DNA from: Desulfovibrio sp.
GTDB lineage: Bacteria; Desulfobacterota; Desulfovibrionia; Desulfovibrionales; Desulfovibrionaceae
Assembly (NCBI GenBank): GCA_017454325.1
Contig: JAFTDG010000050.1
Location: 1 to 60,070, forward strand
DNA: 60,070 nt
Direction: 5' to 3'
Positions within the stretch are counted from its first letter, which is position 1; each line of letters begins with the position of its first letter. A program made the translations under genes and the position numbers. Positions 1-8,425 of the stretch are shown here, in pieces. The notes under the pieces were generated by a model that worked only from the letters and a program-made list of their open reading frames with translations, was not told where the DNA came from and did no database searches.

Positions 1-1
1 G

Positions 2-244
2 CTGGAAGAAAACGCCGCCCGTTGGGAGACGCAGTATAAAAATCAGTGTATTGCCATAGGTCGGGCCGAGGGAATGGCCGAAGGTCGGATCGAGGGAATG
101 GCCGAAGGTCGGGCCGAGGGAATGGCTGAAGGTCGAGCTGCAGTAGCCCTTTCCATGCTGGAAGGCGGTATGCCCATGGAGCAGATTGTCAGGTTCACGG
201 GCCTCTCTACCGCTGAAATTGAGGCTCTGCGCAAGGTGCAGTAA
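2..244 (+). CDS. C-terminal tail of an Rpn-family (PD-(D/E)XK nuclease/putative transposase) protein, partial
   Basis: Open from the window edge to a TAA at 242-244, giving the last 80 residues of a longer protein. It has repeated Gly-Arg-Ala-Glu-Gly-Met-Ala-Glu units followed by a short helical tail ending SMLEGGMPMEQIVRFTGLST plus EIEALRKVQ. This is the usual C-terminus of Rpn/YhgA-like recombination-promoting nucleases: a charged repeat and a small helix-turn-helix-like tail. The nuclease domain itself lies outside the window, so the family call rests on the tail alone. Such genes are often multicopy and variable between strains. Confidence 0.7.
   Translation: MEENAARWETQYKNQCIAIGRAEGMAEGRIEGMAEGRAEGMAEGRAAVALSMLEGGMPMEQIVRFTGLSTAEIEALRKVQ
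59..130 (+). repeat. Three tandem 24-bp coding repeats
   Basis: Three head-to-tail 24-bp units at 59-82, 83-106 and 107-130 encode GRAEGMAE, GRIEGMAE and GRAEGMAE, with a decayed fourth copy starting at 131. They lie in frame inside the Rpn-type tail. Unit number can change by slippage without breaking the frame. Confidence 0.85.
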
Positions 245-421
245 GACGTAACCGTCCCAGGAACCCCATCTTGTCGGGGCGCATATCTTTGCCAGGTGCC
301 GCACAGGATACGTCAAGTTGTACTGCTGTTTAGAAAAGTCTTTCATTTTTTCTAAATAACCCGTAACTTCTGTGCCTGGCGAAGTATTAGCTGCAGCAAT
401 ATATCAGCGAGCGAGGAAGGT

Positions 422-898
422 ATGCGAAGTATTTTATCCATATGTGCGCTATTATGTATCCTGTTTGCATCAGGCGCTGTCAATGCCGCCACTCCGCAGG
501 CAGGCCAGCCGGTTCAGGATAAACCGGAGAAGTCACACGACCGTGTTACCGTTGTGAGTGTTTCCCTGGAGGGGACGGATAGTATCGGTGCTCGACTTGG
601 TACAAGGTTAAAAGAGCGTTTTAATCAGAGCAGCCTGTTTACACTCAATGATGATGAGGAAAAGGATGTTCCCAAGTTGTACCTTATGCTTGAAACAAAA
701 CCGGAATTTTCAAGCCGTCCGGCAGTAGGTTCAGTATATTCTGTCTGCTGGGTCTTTAAGCAGGGTAAAGGATATCTCGGCTATCTGCTGGCCCGTGAGT
801 TGGGTACGGTAAACAATGAAGATGTAGACGGGCTGGTTGACAAATTTGTAGAGCGAACGGATGGCATAGCTGCCAAATACGGCAGTCTCTGGAAATAA
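422..898 (+). CDS. Exported protein of unknown function
   Basis: 158 residues beginning with a clear signal peptide (basic MRS, hydrophobic ILSICALLCILFASGAV, cleavage likely after VNA). An AGGAAGG at 414-420 sits very close to the ATG, so AGGA is probably the part used. The mature protein is a roughly 135-residue mixed alpha/beta domain; the central segment LYLMLETKPEF resembles a beta strand of a periplasmic domain. I do not recognise a family. It stands alone between the Rpn tail and ccmD, so context gives no function beyond likely periplasmic location. Confidence 0.75.
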   Translation: MRSILSICALLCILFASGAVNAATPQAGQPVQDKPEKSHDRVTVVSVSLEGTDSIGARLGTRLKERFNQSSLFTLNDDEEKDVPKLYLMLETKPEFSSRPAVGSVYSVCWVFKQGKGYLGYLLARELGTVNNEDVDGLVDKFVERTDGIAAKYGSLWK

Positions 899-976
899 CA
901 TCTGCCAGTACTACCTATCCTGAACGTGCCTGCCCCGTGAGGTAAAGGCCTCCAGACGGTGAATATAGGAGGATGC

Positions 977-1114
977 ATGGATGCGTTGACGTGGGTTATG
1001 CTCGCCAATGCCGCAGTTTGGCTGGGCATAGGTGCATACGTGGCTTTTTTGGCGGTCCGTCAGTATTCTTTGGGGGTGCGCATCGCGCGCATGGAGCTGT
1101 TGCACCATGACTGA
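977..1114 (+). CDS. ccmD: CcmD-family cytochrome c biogenesis protein
   Basis: A 45-residue protein: a single membrane helix (about residues 4-27, TWVMLANAAVWLGIGAYVAF) followed by a charged tail with RQYSLGVRIARMELL. This is the CcmD pattern of one helix with a WLG..AY core and a basic/helical cytoplasmic end. In other bacteria CcmD helps release holo-CcmE from the CcmABC haem exporter. AGGAGG at 967-972 precedes the ATG. Its stop overlaps the start of the TPR gene (ATG at 1107), indicating translational coupling. No ccmA, B, C, E or F lies next to it here. Confidence 0.75.
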   Translation: MDALTWVMLANAAVWLGIGAYVAFLAVRQYSLGVRIARMELLHHD

Positions 1115-1793
1115 TGCGGTAAGGCCAAATACCTCTGCACGCATTCTTATTGTTTTCCTGTCATTAGCACTGGTTACAATGCTCTGTCTGGCGTTGGCAG
1201 AGCGCTTTCTCCATCCGGATCTGACTGTCCAACGGGAACAGCATCTGGCGCCCATGCCCTCGGTAGAAGATAAAAAAAGCATGGAAATTGGCGCTCTTAT
1301 GCGTCAGGCTGCTGCAGAACCACAGAATATTGACGTGCTTATCCGGCTCGTAGAGCAACTTACTGCCGCGCAAAGTTGGGATGCTGCTGCAACCTTCGCC
1401 CAGCGCGCGGTAGCCATGGATGCAACGAATCCCAAGCCGCTTTACCTGCTTGGAATCATCCTGCACAATCAGGGACGCCATAAGGAAGCTGCGGAAGCAC
1501 TGGAGCATGTGCTTTCCCTTAAAGACGAGGCATCAGTACGCTACAGCCTGGGGGTGCTGTACCTTTACTTTCTCAATGACAGAGCACGGGGATTAGAACA
1601 TTTACAAGCAGGAATTGAGGATACGGAAGCGGGGCGGGATATCAAGTTGGCCATCCGTGCTGAACTGGATAAAAATGCCGAAGAGCCCAAGTCGTCCGAC
1701 GCAGCCGGGAAAAAGCCTGCCGGAGAAGCTGCGCCACAGCGTTCTGATAGGGAGAGCAAAAAAACGAAGAAAGACTCCATGGGAAAGAACTGA
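1107..1793 (+). CDS. Membrane-anchored tetratricopeptide protein of the ccm type
   Basis: 228 residues from the ATG that overlaps the ccmD stop; a longer in-frame start at 1032 would run through ccmD and is unlikely. One N-terminal membrane helix (about 12-32, ILIVFLSLALVTMLCLALAE) is followed by TPR-like helices at about 60-165 (NPKPLYLLGIILHNQGRHKEAAEALE region). The tail is Lys/Ser/Ala-rich and probably disordered. In Desulfovibrio-type ccm clusters a TPR protein follows ccmD and may play the CcmI/CcmH role of handling apocytochrome. That role is inferred from neighbourhood, not from a catalytic motif. Confidence 0.75.
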   Translation: MTDAVRPNTSARILIVFLSLALVTMLCLALAERFLHPDLTVQREQHLAPMPSVEDKKSMEIGALMRQAAAEPQNIDVLIRLVEQLTAAQSWDAAATFAQRAVAMDATNPKPLYLLGIILHNQGRHKEAAEALEHVLSLKDEASVRYSLGVLYLYFLNDRARGLEHLQAGIEDTEAGRDIKLAIRAELDKNAEEPKSSDAAGKKPAGEAAPQRSDRESKKTKKDSMGKN

Positions 1794-1831
1794 AACAGTT
1801 CCACGCTTTTGTCGTTGGCGCATATCATGTG

Positions 1832-3382
1832 TTAGCCATGGGCCATTTTCTTGCGTGTTACAGCAAACTGTTGTGCAGCTGCGACAAAGTTAGGCGCCCA
1901 GCAGGAAACAGCAGGAGCAAAAATATGGGTATATGATGCCCATACATTGCGATATACAAGTCCGTCCACCGAGTCAGAGCCATCCTTGCCATCAGCCGGG
2001 GAAAGCGTCCCCATGCCCCGTCCTTTGTGCAGGCGCAGGGCAAAAGGTGGAGGGGAATTTTTCCAAAGGCAGCGGGAATAGTGAAACTCATGGCCTTTCA
2101 GGGACAGGCCTTGGGGGAAATAGGGATTTTTTCCGCTTACCGTTCCTGACACATATCCCAATCCTTGGGGGCGTTGGCAAAACTGCGCGATAACAGGGAA
2201 TATATTCCCCATGGGCCAGAGTTTGCCATCGCGTTCTATACCCTGCGTAAGTAGCATAAAGCCGCCGCATTCGGCATAGATAGGCATGCCGGCGTCTGCC
2301 CATGCTGCCAGTGAACGCACAAAGGGCGAGGCGCTCAGAGCCTCTGTCCAATCTTCGGGGAACCCCCCGCCGAGATACAGCGCATCCACATCCATATGCT
2401 GCGCTTCATTGCCGGATGCTGCTGGCCGTGCGGATTGACCACCTACCAGAGAGAGACATACAAGTTGCGCTCCGGCGCGTTCCAGGGCTTCCAGGTTGTC
2501 TTCATAATAAAACCACAATGCGGCATCACGCACATAACCAATGCGTGGTTTTGGCGTGGAAGCAGTGCATAACGAGGTGTGACCTGGCGCAGTCCAGACC
2601 GTTTCTACATCCTTGCCAAGGGGGGGGGCAGCCCTGGCAGCCCCAAGAACTGTATCCAGATCTAAGTGCAAAGCTACAAGAGACCCTAGGGTATCCATCG
2701 TTTCTTGTGCTTGTGGCGAAAGTTCAGAACCGGAGGAGGCAATGCCCATATGTCGCTCTGGCAGAGGATTTTTCACAAGGCGTGGCAATGCCCCAAGCAC
2801 CGGAATATCCGTATATGCTTCAAACACACGGCGCAGGCTGGTTTCATGGCGGCTGGAACCAATTCGGTTGAGCACTGCACCGGCAAAACGCAGGCCAGGT
2901 TCAAAACTGGTCACGCCATGCACAAGCGCGGCTGTAGTGCGTGTCATCTTGGTACAGTCCACACTGAGAATCACAGGACAGTCAAGTGTGCGTGCAAGTT
3001 CGGCTGTGGAGCAGGTGCCCATTGTATCCATGCCGTCGTAGAGTCCCCGGTTCCCTTCCACGAGCGCCAGAATCTCGTTTGGAGCATGTGCCTGTAGTTG
3101 TGCCATGACGTGCAGAAAGAGGGCACGCAAACGTTTGTGTGGCAGAACGAAGGGATCAAGGTTGCGGGCCGGGCGGCCTGCAGCGCACGAGAGCCAGGCC
3201 GCATCTATGTAGTCAGGTCCTTTCTTGAAGGGCTGCACAATGATACCTTGGGCTGCAAAGGCGCGCGATAGCCCCAGAGCAAGCAGGGTCTTGCCGCCGC
3301 CACCCGAAAAAGCAGAGATACATATTCGCGGCAGGGGCATAACATTACATGCGGCTAGAGAAAGGGCACCGGCTCCAGACAT
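1832..3382 (-). CDS. cobB: Cobyrinate a,c-diamide synthase
   Basis: ATP- and glutamine-dependent amidation of the a and c side chains of (hydrogeno)cobyrinate in cobalamin synthesis; cytoplasmic. The N-terminal dethiobiotin-synthetase-like half has a P-loop SGGGGKT (residues 26-32 from this start) and KKGPDYID. The C-terminal class I glutamine amidotransferase half has AECGGFMLL with nucleophile Cys372 and GHEFHYS (His431/His434). I chose the ATG at 3382; the ATG at 3340 (MPLPRICIS) is an equally possible start, and neither has a strong Shine-Dalgarno sequence. It follows the purH-like gene by 13 bp on the same strand. A run of nine C in the coding strand encodes Pro-Pro at about residues 253-254. 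The cbiA symbol would be used for the anaerobic pathway. Confidence 0.9.
   Translation of the reverse strand: MSGAGALSLAACNVMPLPRICISAFSGGGGKTLLALGLSRAFAAQGIIVQPFKKGPDYIDAAWLSCAAGRPARNLDPFVLPHKRLRALFLHVMAQLQAHAPNEILALVEGNRGLYDGMDTMGTCSTAELARTLDCPVILSVDCTKMTRTTAALVHGVTSFEPGLRFAGAVLNRIGSSRHETSLRRVFEAYTDIPVLGALPRLVKNPLPERHMGIASSGSELSPQAQETMDTLGSLVALHLDLDTVLGAARAAPPLGKDVETVWTAPGHTSLCTASTPKPRIGYVRDAALWFYYEDNLEALERAGAQLVCLSLVGGQSARPAASGNEAQHMDVDALYLGGGFPEDWTEALSASPFVRSLAAWADAGMPIYAECGGFMLLTQGIERDGKLWPMGNIFPVIAQFCQRPQGLGYVSGTVSGKNPYFPQGLSLKGHEFHYSRCLWKNSPPPFALRLHKGRGMGTLSPADGKDGSDSVDGLVYRNVWASYTHIFAPAVSCWAPNFVAAAQQFAVTRKKMAHG
2620..2628. repeat. G9/C9 homopolymer inside cobB
   Basis: Nine consecutive G on the plus strand (C on the coding strand of cobB). 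The frame is intact here, reading Ala-Pro-Pro-Leu. Loss or gain of one base would truncate the enzyme before the glutaminase domain. A second G9 run with the same coding context lies in the rluD-coaE fusion. Confidence 0.8.
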
Positions 3383-3395
3383 ATGCCAAACAGCA

Positions 3396-4673
3396 TCAGT
3401 GCTTGAATGAACGTTGCCCGGTAAACACCATGGCCACCTGGGGTTGTGCTTCGTTACAGGCCATGATGACTTCGGCGTCACGCAGAGAACCTCCGGGATG
3501 GGCAATGGCCGAGACTCCCTGGGCAGCGGCCACATCAATACCGTCACGGAAAGGAAAGAATCCGTCTGAAACAAGCCGGGAACCCGTCAAGCCGCCGTGC
3601 GCCTCCTGCGTGCGCCTTTCAATATCGTCAAGCTTGCAGGCCATGTTTTTGTCTTGGGCAGCCTTTTGCTTGAGTTCGTACAGTGAGAGTCCCAGCTCGC
3701 GGAAAGCCAGGGTGTCTGCATATTTTGTGTATGCCTTGTGGATGGCCAGCTCCACACAGCCCACGCGATCCTGCTCGCCCGTGCCAATGGCCAGCGTTGC
3801 CCCGTCACGGGCAAAGATAACGGAGTTTGATGTCACTCCGGATTCAACGGCCCAGGCGAAGCGCAAGTCAGCAAGCTCCTCCTTATTGGGCGCGCGCGCT
3901 GTGACAGAAAGACCATCCTTTGTTACGGCTGTGGCTGGTAAAAAATCCTTGTTGTCAAGGATACGGTTGACAAAGGATTTCTGTACGATAATGCCGCCGT
4001 CGGCCAGGCATTTGATATCCAGGAAGGCCGAGGAGGTAAGCTCTGCCAGATGCGCAAGCCCGGGCAGTTCCATAATGCGCAGATTCTTGCGGCCTTTGAG
4101 GATGCCGACGGTGCCTTCTTCAAAAGCCGGTGCGGCTACCACTTCAAAATAATTGGCAGCCACCATCTCTGCGGCTTCACGGCTGAAAGGGCAGTTAACC
4201 ACAACGGCACCGCCAAAAGCGGCGATGCGGTCGCACCAGAAGGCTTTGTTAAGCGCTGCAGCCACATTGTCAGTGCTCCAAGCAGCCCCGCAGGGATTGT
4301 TATGCTTCAGAATGACAGCTGCCGGGCGCTCGGTGAGATATTGCAGAATATTTGCACCATTGTCCACATCGGTCAGATTGGTCTTGCCCGGATGTTTCCC
4401 CGCCTGAATCATCTGCCCTTCTGTCAATGCAGAGACAATGCCATTGCCAGGCCCGCGCCAGCGCAGCCCACCGCAGGTTAGCGAGCCTTCTTTCAAGGCA
4501 TAGAGCGCAGCTGGCTGGTCAGGATTTTCGCCATAGCGCAATCCTTTTTCTTCATTGCCCAGTGTCCAGGTGCGTTTCTGATACACGAGTTTTTCATCCC
4601 CAAGCATGATGGTCATGGTGTCGGGGAAGGCATCCTTCTGTATGGTGGAATACATGGCCTTGATATCTGACAT
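3396..4673 (-). CDS. purH: AICAR formyltransferase, stand-alone (PurH C-terminal activity only)
   Basis: 425 residues matching the AICAR transformylase half of PurH: LRYGENPDQP near residue 46, the catalytic KHNNPCG motif at 123-129, AFGGAVV, and the usual ending FTGQRSFKH. It would transfer a formyl group from 10-formyl-THF to AICAR in purine synthesis. The MGS-like IMP cyclohydrolase domain that normally forms the first 190-200 residues of bacterial PurH is absent. IMP ring closure must therefore be done by another protein. The ATG at 4673 has a TTGCCTCC-side sequence giving GGAGGCAAGC upstream. cobB follows on the same strand. Confidence 0.9.
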   Translation of the reverse strand: MSDIKAMYSTIQKDAFPDTMTIMLGDEKLVYQKRTWTLGNEEKGLRYGENPDQPAALYALKEGSLTCGGLRWRGPGNGIVSALTEGQMIQAGKHPGKTNLTDVDNGANILQYLTERPAAVILKHNNPCGAAWSTDNVAAALNKAFWCDRIAAFGGAVVVNCPFSREAAEMVAANYFEVVAAPAFEEGTVGILKGRKNLRIMELPGLAHLAELTSSAFLDIKCLADGGIIVQKSFVNRILDNKDFLPATAVTKDGLSVTARAPNKEELADLRFAWAVESGVTSNSVIFARDGATLAIGTGEQDRVGCVELAIHKAYTKYADTLAFRELGLSLYELKQKAAQDKNMACKLDDIERRTQEAHGGLTGSRLVSDGFFPFRDGIDVAAAQGVSAIAHPGGSLRDAEVIMACNEAQPQVAMVFTGQRSFKH

Positions 4674-4797
4674 GCTTGCCTCCGCAGTACGTTAGTAGGA
4701 AATAAGTTGGTTAGCACAAAGCTGTGCAAACAGCCAGCCCCGCATTCTCTTGCCATCAAGCGAGAATTATTCCAAAAGAGTTTCACAAGGAGCTTGC

Positions 4798-6150
4798 ATG
4801 CAAATACTCTCTGTCGCCATCGTGGGAGGAGGGCTTGCGGGGTGTGAATGCGCCCTGCGCCTTGCCCGCGCCGGCCATCGTGTGACCATGTTTGAACAGA
4901 AACCGGGCTTTCGCTCCCCGGCGCATATCAGCAATAATCTGGCCGAACTCGTCTGTTCCAATTCTCTTCGTTCAGACGAAATGACATCCGGCGTGGGGTT
5001 GCTCAAGGCGGAAATGCGTGCTTTGGGCAGTGATTTTATGGCGGTGGCCGACGCATGCCGTGTTCCGGCAGGCAAGGCGCTTGCTGTTGACCGTGAAGCA
5101 TTTGCCCGCTGTATGACAGAGCGTGTAGTCTCACACGGCAATATTACACTGGTGGAGCGTCAGATCCAGTCGCTTGATGATCCTGGGCTGCTTCCGTTTT
5201 TGGGAGAAGGCAGTGCGGTGGTAATTGCTGCCGGACCACTGGCTTCTGCCTCTCTTTCTACATCGCTGAAGGCAGTTCTTGGCTCGGAGCACTGCTATTT
5301 TTACGACGCTATCGCGCCCATTGTTTGGACGAATTCTTTGGATATGGATGTGGTCTTTCGAGCCTCGCGTTATGGCCAGGAGCATGGAGAGGGAAAAGGA
5401 CAGGGAGATTACCTTAACTGTCCCATGAACCGGGAGGAATACGAAGTTTTCTACCAGGCCCTGCTGGAAGCGCATAAGGTATCAACCCGGTCTTTTGAGA
5501 AAGAGTGCCATTTTGAGGGGTGTATGCCCTTGGAGGCTCTGGCTGAACGTGGACCACGCACGCTGACATTTGGGCCTTTGAAACCCGTGGGATTTGTGGA
5601 TCCGCGTACCGGGCATCGTCCCTGGGCTGTGCTGCAGCTGCGTGCAGAGAGCATCAATGCTGCAACCTGCAATCTTGTGGGGTGTCAGACTAAACTTGTC
5701 CAAAGCGAGCAGGCCCGCGTGTTCCGACTGGTGCCGGGAATGGAACATGCTGAGTTCGCACGTTACGGTAGCATGCATCGCAATACATATGTTAATGCGC
5801 CTGAGGTGCTTGCGCCGGACCTGTCGTTGCGAGCCATGCCCAGGGTGTTTCTTGCCGGACAGATTACCGGGGTAGAGGGGTATGTGGAGTCCGCAGCAAG
5901 CGGCCTGTGGCTGGGCATGCTGCTGTCCGCGCGGGCTGTGGGCCATGAACTGCCTCCACCTCCGCCGGTAACGGCTCTGGGTGCCCTTCTGGTACATCTG
6001 CAAACTCCTGCCAAGCATTTTCAGCCGTCAAATGTCCATTTCGGCCTTATGCCCGAACTTGGAGAGCGGGCACACAAGAAAGAGCGCAAGGCTCTATATG
6101 CAGCGCGTGCCAGAGCTTCTTTTGCCGCGTGGCAAACATGCTTGAGCTAG
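4798..6150 (+). CDS. trmFO: Methylenetetrahydrofolate-tRNA-(uracil-54-C5)-methyltransferase, FAD-dependent
   Basis: 450 residues; forms ribothymidine at U54 of tRNA using methylene-THF and FADH2. It opens with a Rossmann FAD motif SVAIVGGGLAGCECALRLA. TrmFO signatures include LVCSNSLRSDE, the IAPIVWTNS segment, GPLKPVGFVDPRTGHRP and a C-terminal AGQITGVEGYVESAASGL. The ATG at 4798 is preceded by AAGGAGCTTGC; an upstream in-frame ATG at 4750 lacks this and adds 16 non-conserved residues. The gene diverges from the purH-like gene and is followed after 108 bp by tRNA-Val. Confidence 0.93.
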   Translation: MQILSVAIVGGGLAGCECALRLARAGHRVTMFEQKPGFRSPAHISNNLAELVCSNSLRSDEMTSGVGLLKAEMRALGSDFMAVADACRVPAGKALAVDREAFARCMTERVVSHGNITLVERQIQSLDDPGLLPFLGEGSAVVIAAGPLASASLSTSLKAVLGSEHCYFYDAIAPIVWTNSLDMDVVFRASRYGQEHGEGKGQGDYLNCPMNREEYEVFYQALLEAHKVSTRSFEKECHFEGCMPLEALAERGPRTLTFGPLKPVGFVDPRTGHRPWAVLQLRAESINAATCNLVGCQTKLVQSEQARVFRLVPGMEHAEFARYGSMHRNTYVNAPEVLAPDLSLRAMPRVFLAGQITGVEGYVESAASGLWLGMLLSARAVGHELPPPPPVTALGALLVHLQTPAKHFQPSNVHFGLMPELGERAHKKERKALYAARARASFAAWQTCLS

Positions 6151-6215
6151 AAGCGTTTTTGTGACTGGAAAAAACGGGAATGCTGCAACAATGGCGTTTT
6201 TTGTCAAAAAATATG

Positions 6216-6245
6216 TTGACTACGCCGTATACGCTGCCCTATAAG
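6216..6245 (+). promoter_or_regulatory. Sigma-70-type promoter of tRNA-Val
   Basis: TTGACT at 6216-6221 and TATAAG at 6240-6245, spaced 18 bp. The predicted start is near 6252, a few bases before the mature tRNA 5' end at 6259. Confidence 0.7.
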
Positions 6246-6258
6246 ACTTTTTGCCTAC

Positions 6259-6335
6259 AGGAGCGTAGCTCAGGTGGCTAGAGCGCTTCCTTGACACGGA
6301 AGAGGTCAGCAGTTCAAGTCTGCTCGTTCCTACCA
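6259..6335 (+). tRNA. tRNA-Val (anticodon GAC)
   Basis: A complete 77-nt cloverleaf. The acceptor AGGAGCG pairs with CGTTCCT (one G-U). The D arm is GCTC/GAGC. The anticodon stem CTTCC/GGAAG carries loop TTGACAC, giving anticodon GAC. The T arm is AGCAG-TTCAAGT-CTGCT, followed by discriminator A and an encoded CCA. GAC reads the GUC and GUU valine codons. Confidence 0.95.
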
Positions 6336-6433
6336 ATGTTTATTCGGGGTCATGCCCCTTATGGCGGAATGCCTTGGCTCCGCCCATAACTTGGGTCGCC
6401 GCACGGCGGCCGGAAAACCGGTTTCGGCGCAGT

Positions 6434-6461
6434 GGGGAGGGTCACCTCCCCCTTTTCTTTT
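6434..6461 (+). terminator. Rho-independent terminator or attenuator between tRNA-Val and thrS
   Basis: GGGGAGG at 6434-6440 and CCTCCCC at 6445-6451 form a 7-bp GC stem with a GTCA loop, followed by CCTTTTCTTTT. It lies 30 bp before the thrS start. It could end the tRNA transcript or act as an attenuator in the thrS leader. The 6336-6433 stretch before it has further small hairpins, for example GGCGGA/TCCGCC and CCGG-AAAA-CCGG. Confidence 0.6.
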
Positions 6462-6489
6462 CCTGCCTTGACCGGCGCTGAAGGAGATC

Positions 6490-8424
6490 ATGATGGAAGT
6501 CCGTGTGGAAGGACAGCTGGTGCAAGCAGAGGAGGCTATCGCCCAGGTCTTGCAAAAGGCCCTGAGTGGCAAGAAATTCAAGGCCGTGGTGGCCGCCTGT
6601 GCTGACAATAACGTGTTGCTTGATCTTTCAGCCCCCGTGCCCGCTGGCTGTGCTGAACTTACGCCCATATATGCGGATACCCCAGAGGGACTCGCCGTGT
6701 TGCGCCATTCAACCGCTCATGTGATGGCTGCGGCTGTAAAACGCCTTTTCCCCAAGGCCAAGGTTACGATAGGCCCTTCTGTAGATAACGGATTTTATTA
6801 CGATTTCGATGTGGAAAAACCCTTTTCCAGTGAAGATTTCAGTGCCATTGAAGAAGAGATGGCAAAAATTGCGGCTGCCCGTCAGCCCTTTACGCGTCGG
6901 GATGTGTCCAAAGCCGAGGCCGTCAAACTGTTCACGGAAATGGACGAGCCCTATAAGGTGGAACTTATTGAAAGCATTGAGGCCGATACCGTGTCACTCT
7001 ACACTTGTGGCACATTTACTGACCTCTGCCGGGGACCGCATGTGCCTCATACGGGTTTTGCTGCCCATGCGAAGCTGATGAGTGTGGCCGGAGCCTATTG
7101 GCATGGCGATGAAAAGAACCGGATGCTTTCCCGTATTTATGGCACAGCCTTTGCCGATAAAAAAGCGTTGGATGCCTACCTCAAGCAACTGGAGGAGGCA
7201 AAGCGGCGTGACCATCGCAAGCTGGGGCGTGAGCTTGCGTTGTTCACATTTAAGGAAGATGTGGCTCCAGGCATGGTATTCTGGCTGCCACGGGGCATGA
7301 TGGTGCGTACCATTTTGGAGGATTTCTGGCGGCGTGAGCACCTGAAACGGGGATATGAAATGGTGCAGGGCCCACAGCTTCTGCGTGTGGAAACGTGGCA
7401 GAAATCCGGCCACTATGACCACTACCGTGAAAACATGTATTTCACGCAAATAGAAGAAGACGCCTACGGCATCAAGCCCATGAACTGCATTGCACACATG
7501 CTGATTTATGGTAACGAGCTGCGCAGCTACCGTGATCTGCCCCAGCGGTATTTTGAGCTGGGGGTGGTGCACCGGCATGAGAAGAGCGGCGTGCTGCATG
7601 GCTTGTTGCGCGTACGCCAGTTTACTCAGGATGATGCGCACATTCTCTGTGCGCCTGAGCAGTTGGAAGATGAAATCCTTGGTGTCATCCATATTATCCG
7701 GGATCTCATGCAGCTGTTTGGTTTTCAGTACAAGGTTGCCATCTCCACAAGGCCGGAGAGCAGCATAGGCACAGACGAGGCTTGGGAACTTGCCACCAAT
7801 GCCCTGATCAAGGCTGTGGAGCATGCCGGTATTCCCTACGAGATCAATGAGGGGGACGGGGCGTTTTACGGGCCAAAGATTGATGTGCGTCTGCTTGATT
7901 GCATTGGTCGCGAGTGGCAGTGCTCCACCATTCAGGTGGACTTTACTCTGCCGGAACGCTTTGATCTGACCTATGTGGGGCAGGACGGTGAGCGTCACCG
8001 CCCGGTAATGCTGCATCGTGCCATCATGGGCTCGCTGGAGCGCTTTATTGGTATTCTCATTGAGAATTTTGCAGGAGCCCTGCCCACATGGCTCGCACCT
8101 GAGCAGGCTCGCGTGCTCACGGTGACCGATGCCGGCGACAAGGCTGCCCTGGCCTTACGTGATACGTTGACGTCTATGGGCATCCGTGCGGCAGCAGATA
8201 CCCGCAACGAGAAACTTGGTTTCAAGGTGCGTGAGGCGCAGCTCGCCAAGACGCCCTACATACTTGTGGTTGGTGAGAAAGAGGTGCAGGCGGGCGGCGC
8301 AAATGTGCGCCTGCGCAACGGTGAGAACCTGGGGCTCAAATCTGCTGCGGAAATTGCCGCGCTCATCCGGGCGGAAGCCGAGGAGCCCTTCAAACAAGGA
8401 GGGATGTGCTATAGCTTCTCCTAA
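6490..8424 (+). CDS. thrS: Threonine-tRNA ligase
   Basis: 644 residues, full length for class II ThrRS; charges tRNA-Thr. Domain order is an N-terminal TGS domain (about 1-65), the editing domain with [16 protein letters not shown] and YDFD (about 75-225), the catalytic core with RLD-type class II motifs ([36 protein letters not shown]), and the C-terminal anticodon-binding domain. AAGGAG at 6481-6486 precedes two consecutive ATGs (6490, 6493); the second has the better spacing. It heads the thrS-infC-rpmI-rplT block, with infC starting almost at its stop codon. Confidence 0.95.
   Translation: MMEVRVEGQLVQAEEAIAQVLQKALSGKKFKAVVAACADNNVLLDLSAPVPAGCAELTPIYADTPEGLAVLRHSTAHVMAAAVKRLFPKAKVTIGPSVDNGFYYDFDVEKPFSSEDFSAIEEEMAKIAAARQPFTRRDVSKAEAVKLFTEMDEPYKVELIESIEADTVSLYTCGTFTDLCRGPHVPHTGFAAHAKLMSVAGAYWHGDEKNRMLSRIYGTAFADKKALDAYLKQLEEAKRRDHRKLGRELALFTFKEDVAPGMVFWLPRGMMVRTILEDFWRREHLKRGYEMVQGPQLLRVETWQKSGHYDHYRENMYFTQIEEDAYGIKPMNCIAHMLIYGNELRSYRDLPQRYFELGVVHRHEKSGVLHGLLRVRQFTQDDAHILCAPEQLEDEILGVIHIIRDLMQLFGFQYKVAISTRPESSIGTDEAWELATNALIKAVEHAGIPYEINEGDGAFYGPKIDVRLLDCIGREWQCSTIQVDFTLPERFDLTYVGQDGERHRPVMLHRAIMGSLERFIGILIENFAGALPTWLAPEQARVLTVTDAGDKAALALRDTLTSMGIRAAADTRNEKLGFKVREAQLAKTPYILVVGEKEVQAGGANVRLRNGENLGLKSAAEIAALIRAEAEEPFKQGGMCYSFS
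8396..8413 (+). promoter_or_regulatory. Strong Shine-Dalgarno positioned for an AUA start of infC
   Basis: AAGGAGG at 8396-8402 is followed after 8 nt by ATA (8411-8413), in frame with infC. The first ATG of the infC frame (8426) is 23 nt away, too far for this site. An ATG at 8404 is in another frame. infC in many bacteria uses a rare start codon through which IF3 represses itself, so AUA at 8411 is a plausible true start. Confidence 0.5.
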
Positions 8425-8425
8425 T

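Noticed and set aside
59..130. CRISPR array
   Set aside because: The units are directly adjacent without spacers and lie in frame in a coding region.
1..1000. Insertion sequence or prophage boundary
   Set aside because: No terminal inverted repeats, target duplications, integrase or phage genes could be seen in the visible part.
2302..2871. Plus-strand gene opposite cobB
   Set aside because: Its translation is low-complexity and the minus strand encodes clear cobB motifs over the same span.
6336..6489. T-box riboswitch in the thrS leader
   Set aside because: No T-box bulge sequence or specifier loop could be found, and T-boxes are rare in this lineage.
6994..8016. Long open frame antisense to thrS
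   Set aside because: It is a shadow of the thrS coding pattern, with no ribosome site and no recognisable domain.
8404..8406. ATG just after the strong Shine-Dalgarno near infC
   Set aside because: It is out of frame with infC and only one base after the ribosome site.
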